Positions 1 to 5,347 of a stretch of 5,347 nt of DNA are shown piece after piece. The notes beneath the pieces were generated by a model that worked only from the letters and a program-made list of their open reading frames with translations, ran no database searches and was not told the DNA's origin. Location: NCBI GenBank assembly GCA_040752395.1, contig JBFMHD010000193.1:1-5347 (forward strand), read 5' to 3'. This DNA comes from JBFMHD01 sp040752395 [NCBI: Candidatus Hydrogenedentota bacterium] (GTDB lineage Bacteria; JBFMHD01). Made by a program: the position numbers and the translations under genes. The stretch's first letter is position 1; each line of letters opens with the position of its first letter.

Positions 1-46
1 TATCAGCTGGCTGAACAAACTTAAGTTTCCGAACGACAGTTACCCT
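1..46 (-). repeat. Start of a twelfth N-type repeat, cut by the window edge
   Basis: From residue 1394 (RVTVVRKLKFVQPAD) the sequence resumes the first strand and Leu-Lys segment seen at the start of the other units, then leaves the window. The array therefore does not end here. Whether a secretin pore domain follows cannot be seen. Confidence 0.5.
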
Positions 47-3000
47 ATTAGTATCAAGTTCTTTAACTACATCAGCTATTTTAGTGTATATCTTTTCATC
101 ATCGATAAATGCTACGGCATTCTGCTGGTCTAATGCAAAAAAATTGATTCCCGGGAATAAATCTGTAAGGGTTGTTTGAACATTTGATGCAGTAGCATTT
201 TTAAGATATATAATTCTATATTTATCCGAATCAAGAGCCTTAATCGTCTCAGAGACAGCATCGATCATTTTTTTACTCGGTGCACCGATAACTAATCTAT
301 GGCCTGGACCCGTTGTTATAGTGAGTGAGGGGAAATGGGTCTGAAGAACAGTCTGTATCTCTGATAAACTCCTGTGATAGATTTCAAAAACCTCAATCTC
401 TCTGCTTGCTTCAAGTTTATCCACAAGGTATTTAATCTCTGACACTGTTTCGGGATTAGCTAAAACAAGAAGCTTATCTTCATATTGATTTAGAATAGCG
501 TTAGGATATAATGTTTGAATAGTAGACATTACAGTAGAGATATTAGTTCTTGGTGATAGTATCTCAAGTTTTTTACCTGCTTCTAATTCATTAACAGTCT
601 TTCTAATGTCATCTAACATTTCAGCTGGAGCAAGTACTACGAGTTTATCCAGATGCTGTATCGGTGTTATATTTTTATAAATATTCTGCAAGGTGGTCAT
701 TACTGTTGATATAGTTGTTTTTGGTAGAAAAATTTCAATCTTCTTGCCAGCATCAAGTTCCTGAACAACTTTTAATATTTTTTCAATCTCGCCTTTTTTA
801 GCGAATAATAAAACTGCTTTAATATTATCATCACTGATAAACCAGCCGCCATAAACAGGGAATTTTGTCAGGGTTTGTTCTAATACGGTTGGGGAGACTG
901 TTTTAGGATAATAAGCTTTAAATTCAATCTCGCCCTTTTGTTCATCAATCTGTTTTATTATATCACCTACTCTGCCGAGTCCTTCCGGGTCACCAAAAAT
1001 AATAAGATAATTAGCGTCTTGCCACCAGATAATCCTTGCCTCAACGTTCTCTTTTCCTGCTCTTGCAATTTCGAGGAATATTTCTTCCATATTTGATGTA
1101 ATAAAATCACGTGCAGAAGCATTTTTTAAATAAAAAATTTTGTATGAGAGGTCAGCGACTTGAGGAACATCTACTTTTTTTATGAATTCTTCTAAATCAT
1201 CGAGCTTAGAAGATAGGTCTATTACTGTAATACTCTTATTTTCCGGGAATACAAAAGTAAGCCCGTTCTCTGATAATAACGGTTTTATCATTTTGTCAAT
1301 TGCAAATATATTCGCATTCTCTACTTTAAAACTCTCAACAGATAATTGCCCAATTTTCGTAAATTCAGGTTTATCAAGTTCGTCAATTAATGTCTTTATC
1401 TGAGAATGATACCCTGTATTAGCATATATAACCAAACTTGGGGGTTCGGAAATCGGTACTGCGATCACGTCTTTTTCCATCAACTTTTTATATTTTTCAA
1501 TATCTTCCATTTTAAACTCTTTTTGTAGAAATACCCATGATGGTATATAAACTTCAGGACTTCTCAAAGTACCTATATCAAAGATAGAGCTTAACATTTG
1601 AAGAAATTTATCAGGGTCTGCATATTTCAAATTATATCTTTCTATATATTTATAGTTTGCCTGTTTTACATCAAGTGCTTCAAGTAATGTGAGTGCAGCT
1701 CTTAATTCATTCTCAGTTTTAGATATTATCACGACCTGGTTTGAAGACTTGATACTCAAAATAATGCTATTGGGAAATACGCGTGAAAGTATCTGACTAA
1801 AATCTGCTGCCTGTCCGTTTTTAATATTGTAAATCTTTGGTTCGATAGTCGGCAGGCCGGCATACTGAGCTATTTCTGATTCCATTCTTTCAATCAAACT
1901 TTTTAGTTGTTCGTAACTGGTATGGGGAGCAAGAACTAAAATAGAATTGCTCTGCGGCAGTGCTTCAAGTCGGATAAGTTCAGGTTGTAATGATAAAACG
2001 TTCTGGCTTATTTCTGCTGGCACCTCGAATTTGGTCTTTCTTTCAGGCCGTTTTATTTCGGCCGTACGTTCAGCAGCACTCACACGTCTCGCTGTAGCTT
2101 CTACCGTTGTTTCAACGGTCTTTATCTGACCCAATAAATTGTTCAATGTCGTAACTACTTGCTGAGCATCCATATTTTTTAAATGTACAATATTTATCTC
2201 GAGCTGAAGACCCGTTGCCCTGAACTGGTCCAGCATATTAAGTATTTCTTCGATCCTTTTTATATTGGATGCGATATCAGTTATTATTAACGAGTTAGAT
2301 TTTGAATCATCTATAACTGTGCCACCATCTGATATCATAGATGACAATTTTGCAGCGAGCTCAGTTGCATTTGAATATTTTAAACTGAATACACGTGTTA
2401 CCATATTATCTTTTGCCTCAAGAACTTCATCTTCTTTAATAATGGGTAATGCCTTTTGTAATGCCTCGGTCTTTGTCACGATTTTTGTCAAACCGTCCTC
2501 GGTTTCAACACGTGTTAAATTTTTCATCTCAAGTATGTGGTCAAGCGCTTCACGAACATTCATATTTTCAAGATGTATTGTAACCTCGGGCGCTGTTGCA
2601 ATAGCAGCGTCTGATACTATTATGTTCCAACCCGCATAATCAGCCAGGAATCTTATAATATCAAGAAGCGGCGTATTATAAAAATTCATTGAAATAAGAA
2701 GTGGTTCATTCTCTATGTTAAAATATTTCTCTTTGAGATTGGGGAATAAAGGAGAATAAACCTTTATTCTTACCTTCCCCTCTTTGGGACCTGTTCTTAC
2801 CTTATATACACTCCCTTCACCTTTAATGTCAGTAATAACATTTAAAGTTCTTACATCAGGTGCGTCATCAGCTGAGAGTAAATAAGCATCACCCTCTACT
2901 ACTTCGAAAGTTATTGGTACACCTGATACTACATTACCATGTTTATCTTCCACACCTGCTATAAGACTCGAATCTATCAGGGTATTAACAAAAACTTTTA

Positions 3001-4225
3001 ATTCATCACCCTGGATCAAAGTTATATTATAAGGTTCTTCTGGTATGACATTGATTTTTATTTTTGTTTCAGCTTCTGGTGTTATAGTTGAACCTATTTT
3101 TACATCTATATACGAGGGTCCGGCTAAAGAGGTTGTTCTTACTTCTTCGAGTTTAACAATCCCACCTTCATCACTATAGGTATAATCCTGTAACCCACCT
3201 GCTATAGGGTCAGCATCAATAATTAAACCTTTGGCCGGGATAAAATAAACTGTTTTTTTAGAGACGAGTTTATTCTCAGTATCCCGAAGTCTTAAAATGA
3301 TAGGGACACCAATTTTACTATTAACCCGTACATCCTGTCCCTCACCTGCTAATTTTTCAATAAATACTCTTGGTTTTATTTCTTCTTTTGGTAACTGTGG
3401 TTCTCTTCTTTTTTCAAGTGCTGTAATAACCGGTATAGGTTGAGCTTTGGGGTCATCAGGTACAGATAGATAGATTTTATTTTTTTCTTGTTTAACCGTG
3501 TAATTTTCTGCACTCTTTTTTAAATCAAAAACAATCCTTGCGACTGGTTCTGGCTCGCTCTTAAACCTTGAATGCCTGATCCTTATAACATTTCCCAAAT
3601 TCCATTCCAGTTTTTGAGCTGGTAATGCATCGTATATCCCTGGTAAATCAATAATAATCCATGGTGGCTGATTAGATGATTTAACATCTGGTTTGGCTTC
3701 ACCTGTAAGCGTTAAAACAAATTGCGATACGTCTTTATATTTAAAAGCCTCTATAGCAACCACACCTGGTATTTTTGTTGTTTTAGTAACATCACCCAGG
3801 ATTTCTGTTTTTTCTATACCCGCAGTGATTTGTTTTACTTTTTCTGGTTTCTTAGTTTCTAATAATTTCTTCTCCTCAACTCTCTTCTCAAATTTTTCTA
3901 TTACAGGTTTTTCTTTTAATTCAGGTTCTCTTCCTCTCAGTTCGTCAACTACTATTTCATAAAGTCTTCTTACTTTTATATTATCCGGGTCTATCTCAAG
4001 TGCTTTTTTAAGTTCATTAATAGCTTCCTCATATCTGCCTATGCCATAATAAAATTTGGCTCTATTATAATACTCATCGATGTTTTCAGCGAAGCAAGGA
4101 GTAGCAGGCTCTAATCTCAGACTCGAAAACCTTTTTTCCAGGTGAATAAAGTTCCTATTTAAGGGTTTTAAATTAAAAATAAAGAGAAATAATAAGGTAC
4201 TGCAAATAAGCTTCAAATTTTTCAT
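1..4225 (-). CDS. PilQ/GspD-like secretin-family protein with giant N-domain array (C-terminus outside window)
   Basis: The frame is open without a stop from the ATG at 4225 to the left edge, giving 1408 complete codons. Visible domains by residue: hydrophobic export segment about 6-19 with a possible cleavage site after 46; one TPR about 51-82; Lys/Glu-rich linker about 95-150; AMIN 155-256; two Ig-like domains about 286-394 and 398-492; STN (N0) 508-585; eleven secretin N-type repeats from 607 to 1393; and the beginning of a twelfth. AMIN followed by STN and N repeats is the PilQ order; secretins form outer-membrane channels for type IV pili and type II/III secretion. The pore-forming C-terminal domain is not in the window, so the secretin call rests on the N-terminal architecture. 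Known secretins usually have one to about five N domains after N0, so this one is exceptionally long. The start is supported by a GGAG 9 bases upstream and by the hydrophobic leader. It lies 3 bases after the protease stop, implying co-translation. It could instead be a pore-less periplasmic scaffold. Confidence 0.85.
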   Translation of the reverse strand, partial: MKNLKLICSTLLFLFIFNLKPLNRNFIHLEKRFSSLRLEPATPCFAENIDEYYNRAKFYYGIGRYEEAINELKKALEIDPDNIKVRRLYEIVVDELRGREPELKEKPVIEKFEKRVEEKKLLETKKPEKVKQITAGIEKTEILGDVTKTTKIPGVVAIEAFKYKDVSQFVLTLTGEAKPDVKSSNQPPWIIIDLPGIYDALPAQKLEWNLGNVIRIRHSRFKSEPEPVARIVFDLKKSAENYTVKQEKNKIYLSVPDDPKAQPIPVITALEKRREPQLPKEEIKPRVFIEKLAGEGQDVRVNSKIGVPIILRLRDTENKLVSKKTVYFIPAKGLIIDADPIAGGLQDYTYSDEGGIVKLEEVRTTSLAGPSYIDVKIGSTITPEAETKIKINVIPEEPYNITLIQGDELKVFVNTLIDSSLIAGVEDKHGNVVSGVPITFEVVEGDAYLLSADDAPDVRTLNVITDIKGEGSVYKVRTGPKEGKVRIKVYSPLFPNLKEKYFNIENEPLLISMNFYNTPLLDIIRFLADYAGWNIIVSDAAIATAPEVTIHLENMNVREALDHILEMKNLTRVETEDGLTKIVTKTEALQKALPIIKEDEVLEAKDNMVTRVFSLKYSNATELAAKLSSMISDGGTVIDDSKSNSLIITDIASNIKRIEEILNMLDQFRATGLQLEINIVHLKNMDAQQVVTTLNNLLGQIKTVETTVEATARRVSAAERTAEIKRPERKTKFEVPAEISQNVLSLQPELIRLEALPQSNSILVLAPHTSYEQLKSLIERMESEIAQYAGLPTIEPKIYNIKNGQAADFSQILSRVFPNSIILSIKSSNQVVIISKTENELRAALTLLEALDVKQANYKYIERYNLKYADPDKFLQMLSSIFDIGTLRSPEVYIPSWVFLQKEFKMEDIEKYKKLMEKDVIAVPISEPPSLVIYANTGYHSQIKTLIDELDKPEFTKIGQLSVESFKVENANIFAIDKMIKPLLSENGLTFVFPENKSITVIDLSSKLDDLEEFIKKVDVPQVADLSYKIFYLKNASARDFITSNMEEIFLEIARAGKENVEARIIWWQDANYLIIFGDPEGLGRVGDIIKQIDEQKGEIEFKAYYPKTVSPTVLEQTLTKFPVYGGWFISDDNIKAVLLFAKKGEIEKILKVVQELDAGKKIEIFLPKTTISTVMTTLQNIYKNITPIQHLDKLVVLAPAEMLDDIRKTVNELEAGKKLEILSPRTNISTVMSTIQTLYPNAILNQYEDKLLVLANPETVSEIKYLVDKLEASREIEVFEIYHRSLSEIQTVLQTHFPSLTITTGPGHRLVIGAPSKKMIDAVSETIKALDSDKYRIIYLKNATASNVQTTLTDLFPGINFFALDQQNAVAFIDDEKIYTKIADVVKELDTNRVTVVRKLKFVQPAD
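47..745 (-). repeat. Secretin N-type repeats 8-11, short tandem units
   Basis: Four compact units follow without linkers: residues 1161-1217, 1218-1274, 1275-1334 and 1335-1393, i.e. 57, 57, 60 and 59 residues (about 171-180 bases each). Each ends with LEAG, LEAS, LDSD or LDTN. Units 8 and 9 align without gaps with 28 of 57 identical residues, sharing for instance ISTVM and the DKL-V-LA strand, which indicates a relatively recent duplication. They keep the N-domain strand-helix-strand-strand-helix pattern. Confidence 0.8.
746..2407 (-). repeat. Secretin N-type repeats 1-7 (long, diverged)
   Basis: Seven beta-alpha-beta-beta-alpha units occur at residues 607-671, 673-788, 791-855, 857-953, 960-1021, 1024-1096 and 1098-1160. 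Each starts with a strand of the type FSLKYSNA, YNIKNGQA, YNLKYADP or FYLKNASA, has a helix ending in a hydrophobic pair, then a 'SNSLIITD' type strand and a last helix closing with LD, VD or ID. Units 2, 4 and 6 carry insertions between the first helix and the second strand. In known secretins these domains oligomerise as stacked periplasmic rings. Confidence 0.8.
2471..2704 (-). other. STN (secretin N0) domain
   Basis: Residues 508-585 fit the secretin and TonB short N-terminal domain. PLLISMNFYNTPLLDIIRFL is the first strand and helix, YAGWNIIVSDAAI is the 'ltGlNivvdp.v' segment, VTIHLENMNVREALDHIL is the 'vtl.l.nv...eaLd.iL' segment, and RVETEDGLTKIV is the closing hairpin. It marks the start of the secretin part of the protein; N0 commonly contacts the inner-membrane partner. 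Confidence 0.88.
2750..3370 (-). other. Two Ig-like (Big/invasin-type) domains between AMIN and STN
   Basis: Residues about 286-394 and 398-492 are beta-rich and fit bacterial Ig-like folds. The second is clearest: DKHGNVVSGVPITFEVVEG resembles the 'D..Gnpv.gv.v.F.v..G' signature of Big_1 domains, followed by a TDIKGEGSVYKV strand pair and GKVRIKVY as the last strand. The first has a matching IGVPIILRLRDTENKLVS start and a D352-E353-G354-G355 turn. Such domains act as rigid spacers or adhesive modules and are not a standard part of PilQ or GspD. Confidence 0.7.
3458..3763 (-). other. AMIN domain of the secretin-like protein
   Basis: Residues 155-256 show the AMIN pattern. VVAIEAFKY opens the first strands, W189-IIIDLPG is the 'ppRlvvDlpg' core, VIRIRHSRF matches 'v..iRvgqf', and VARIVFDLKK followed by YTVKQEKNKIYLSV completes the sandwich. 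In PilQ and in the AmiC amidases this domain binds cell-wall material and places the protein in the periplasm. It supports a pilus-type secretin assignment. Confidence 0.85.
3980..4075 (-). other. Single TPR motif in the secretin-like protein
   Basis: Residues 51-82 match a tetratricopeptide repeat: A56, Y59-Y60, G63, Y65, A68, A75 and the terminal DPDN fall at consensus positions. TPRs mediate protein-protein contacts. One copy just after the export signal, followed by a Lys/Glu-rich linker to about residue 150, suggests a docking element for an assembly partner in the periplasm. Confidence 0.75.
4088..4225 (-). other. Export signal region of the secretin-like protein
   Basis: Residues 1-5 (MKNLK) are basic and residues 6-19 are strongly hydrophobic, as in a Sec signal peptide. 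The plausible signal peptidase site is the C-F-A at 44-46, directly before the acidic mature start ENIDEYY. The hydrophobic core and that site are separated by about 25 polar and basic residues (KPLNRNF...LEPATP), which is unusually far. Either cleavage occurs nearer the core, the hydrophobic stretch stays as an anchor, or the spacer is a later insertion. Confidence 0.6.
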
Positions 4226-4228
4226 CGT

Positions 4229-4603
4229 TCATATCTCCATTTTAAGTTCCATAAGAACCATAGGAAGTGGCTTGAGTTCTCTTGAAATCGGGTCAAGAAT
4301 CATCCCTAATGCTTCTAATGCTGTTGCTCCTAATAAAAACACTCCTTTTTCTCCAAAAACAACAGGTGCGGCACTAACAATGCCCTTGTATTCAAAATAA
4401 GCATTGCCAACAGGCTTTTTGATTACCTCGCCATTGGCTAATATAAATTCGCGGGAAGACGATGGTTTTATGTCTAAATTTTTTAAGATATATTCCGGGA
4501 CTACAGAATAAATTGCGCCTGAATCTACAAGGAATTTTATCTTTCTTGATTTTTTAAGATGCTCTGGATTAATTACTCTTGCTTTCAGGAATGTAATAGC
4601 CAT
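4229..4603 (-). CDS. Retropepsin-like (clan AA) aspartic protease, single domain
   Basis: This encodes 124 residues from the ATG at 4603. The active-site motif is D27-S28-G29-A30, preceded by the hydrophobic strand FLV and followed by SVVP (33-36). Near the C-terminus, LLGATALEALGM (90-101) is the hydrophobic-hydrophobic-Gly motif of retropepsins, followed by DPISRELKP, a tail typical of the short bacterial aspartyl protease family. The single Asp motif and the length match the family, whose members must pair as homodimers to form a full active site. No signal peptide or membrane segment is seen, so a cytoplasmic location is likely. A GTG at 4618 would add five residues and overlap the upstream stop. 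I prefer the ATG because known relatives begin a few residues before the same first beta strand, though neither start has a good ribosome-binding site. The gene is packed between the AMIN/TPR gene and the secretin gene. Its substrate cannot be inferred. Confidence 0.88.
   Translation of the reverse strand: MAITFLKARVINPEHLKKSRKIKFLVDSGAIYSVVPEYILKNLDIKPSSSREFILANGEVIKKPVGNAYFEYKGIVSAAPVVFGEKGVFLLGATALEALGMILDPISRELKPLPMVLMELKMEI
4235..4238 (-). promoter_or_regulatory. Ribosome binding site for the secretin-like gene
   Basis: GGAG on the minus strand lies 9 bases before the ATG at 4225. It sits inside the last codons of the protease gene (ATG GAG ATA TGA), so translation of the two genes is probably coupled. 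An ATG at 4232 overlaps the protease stop as ATGA, but it is in another frame that closes after 19 codons. This site therefore decides for the start at 4225. Confidence 0.75.
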
Positions 4604-4610
4604 CTTTAGA

Positions 4611-5315
4611 TTATTCACTCAAAAATATCAAATTTTTAACTCTACGTAAATATTCTTTTGCTCTTTTTTCTTCAGGCTCAATGCTTAAAATATAATTTAC
4701 CTCAGCTAGTGCTTTATCGTATCGCTGGAACCTTATCAAATGGTCAATATACTGAAATCTCACCTCTAAATCAACAATTCTTTTTTTAGGTTCTTCTTTT
4801 ACTTCTTTTTTTTGTTCTTCTTTCACAAACGAGAGATCGGGTGATGGACTTTTCATATTTACATAGCAAATATTGTTATCTTTATTTAATTCAAGAATAA
4901 CAGGGTTTTTAAAATATAATTTTATTCTTACACCTTTGTTTCCTGTGTGTAATTGTTTAGCGTATACCCGAGCAAGTGGTCCCTGTTCAAAATCAGCGCT
5001 TGTGGGTAAAATCGGGTTTAAGAGACCATCTTTAATATCTATAACTTTAACCATCTCGTCAGGAAATATAATCTCGCTAAAATCAATGATGCTATTCGAG
5101 ACTATTAACATTTTGGCTTCTGTAATGCCTGGATAATATTTGATAAGATTAACCTCTTTTTCACAACTAACACCGATGTTTAGTTCAGGAACAATCTCTA
5201 TCTCTCCTATCTCCAGAGAAACAAAATGTCCTTTGAATAACCCTTCATTAAAATCTGAGAAATTTATTTTTTCAGGAACAAGTTTTATATTAGAATTAGT
5301 TGTTAATGAAACCAT
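4611..5315 (-). CDS. AMIN-domain protein with C-terminal TPR-like helices (start uncertain)
   Basis: This encodes 234 residues if translation starts at the ATG at 5315. Residues 1-60 are beta-rich and unrecognised. Residues about 62-155 resemble an AMIN domain: a strand and DIKDGLLNP segment corresponds to the usual 'vDLpG' core, then LARVYAKQ and GVRIKLYFKNP match the 'i.riR..q...vRvvlDl..p' half. Residues 163-182 are a Lys/Glu linker, and 185-229 form a TPR-like helix pair (FQRYDKALAEVNYILSIEP). AMIN domains are known to localise periplasmic proteins to the cell wall. No signal peptide follows this ATG, the purine-rich AAAGG lies almost against it (poor spacing), and the same frame stays open for the remaining 32 bases of the window. 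The real N-terminus may therefore be upstream. Function is not recognised; position suggests a partner of the downstream secretin-like protein. Confidence 0.72.
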   Translation of the reverse strand: MVSLTTNSNIKLVPEKINFSDFNEGLFKGHFVSLEIGEIEIVPELNIGVSCEKEVNLIKYYPGITEAKMLIVSNSIIDFSEIIFPDEMVKVIDIKDGLLNPILPTSADFEQGPLARVYAKQLHTGNKGVRIKLYFKNPVILELNKDNNICYVNMKSPSPDLSFVKEEQKKEVKEEPKKRIVDLEVRFQYIDHLIRFQRYDKALAEVNYILSIEPEEKRAKEYLRRVKNLIFLSE

Positions 5316-5347
5316 ACCCTTTCTTTTATTTAAATCGACACATCTAT
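5316..5347 (-). other. Open continuation of the AMIN/TPR gene frame, or its leader
   Basis: Read on the minus strand, these bases continue the frame of the AMIN/TPR gene without a stop and without an ATG, GTG or TTG in frame. They would encode a basic stretch around CVDLNKRKG. Either they are coding and the true start lies outside the window, or they are a leader with a poorly spaced AAAGG directly before the ATG at 5315. No promoter is recognisable. Confidence 0.5.

Noticed and set aside
47-745. Regular spacing of about 171-180 bases, as in a DNA satellite or CRISPR-like array
   Set aside because: The period comes from tandem protein domains. The DNA copies are strongly diverged and lack identical repeats with unique spacers.
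1182-2129. Plus-strand open frames at 1182-1403 and 1947-2129
   Set aside because: Both lie inside the continuous minus-strand N-repeat region and have Ser-rich products without domain features.
2265-2639. 124-codon open frame on the plus strand
   Set aside because: It is antisense to the STN domain and the first N repeat, which are clearly coding on the other strand. Its product is Ser/Ile/Phe-rich with no recognisable domain, as expected of an opposite-strand shadow.
3693-3962. 89-codon plus-strand open frame
   Set aside because: Antisense to the AMIN domain and charged linker. The Ser/Phe-rich product mirrors Lys/Glu codons of the real gene, and no ribosome-binding site was seen.
4199-4204. 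Cysteine 8 in the leader as a lipoprotein attachment site
   Set aside because: The cysteine lies at the beginning of the hydrophobic core, not at its end, and is not preceded by a lipobox such as L-A-G.
4175-4232. ATG at 4232 overlapping the protease stop (ATGA) as a start for the downstream gene
   Set aside because: This frame closes after 19 codons. The ATG at 4225 has a well-spaced GGAG and leads into a hydrophobic leader.
4873-5136. 87-codon plus-strand open frame
   Set aside because: It overlaps the AMIN part of the minus-strand gene in antisense, with no domain or ribosome-binding site.

Overview
The window is AT-rich bacterial DNA that reads entirely on the minus strand as three tightly packed genes, which look like one operon transcribed from high to low coordinates. 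The main product is an exported, secretin-type envelope protein. This points to a diderm (outer-membrane) bacterium with a type IV pilus or type II-like secretion machine. The very long multidomain architecture would fit an uncultivated candidate-phylum lineage, but nothing here fixes the taxonomy.

Layout in transcription order: (1) 5315 down to 4611 encodes a protein with a beta-rich N-terminus, an AMIN-like domain, a Lys/Glu linker and a C-terminal TPR-like helical pair. Its frame is open to the window edge, so its true start may lie outside. (2) 4603 (alternative GTG at 4618) down to 4229 encodes a small retropepsin-like (clan AA) aspartic protease with a DSGA active-site motif. (3) 4225 down to the left edge encodes at least 1408 residues with no stop. 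The domain order is export signal, one TPR, charged linker, AMIN domain, two Ig-like (Big/invasin-type) domains, STN (secretin N0) domain, eleven complete secretin N-type repeats and the start of a twelfth. The secretin pore domain expected after them is not reached.

Gene 3 has the order of PilQ-type secretins (AMIN, then STN, then N domains), but with extra Ig-like domains and far more N repeats than usual. Known N domains stack as periplasmic rings and AMIN domains bind peptidoglycan or other wall components, so the inferred product is a very long periplasmic channel or scaffold. Gene 1 carries the same AMIN and TPR modules in the opposite order and may be an accessory wall-binding partner. 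The protease between them shares the transcript; its role is unknown.

No RNA gene, CRISPR array, insertion sequence, promoter or terminator was seen. The only non-coding DNA is 7 bases or fewer at each gene junction, plus possibly the last 32 bases of the window.
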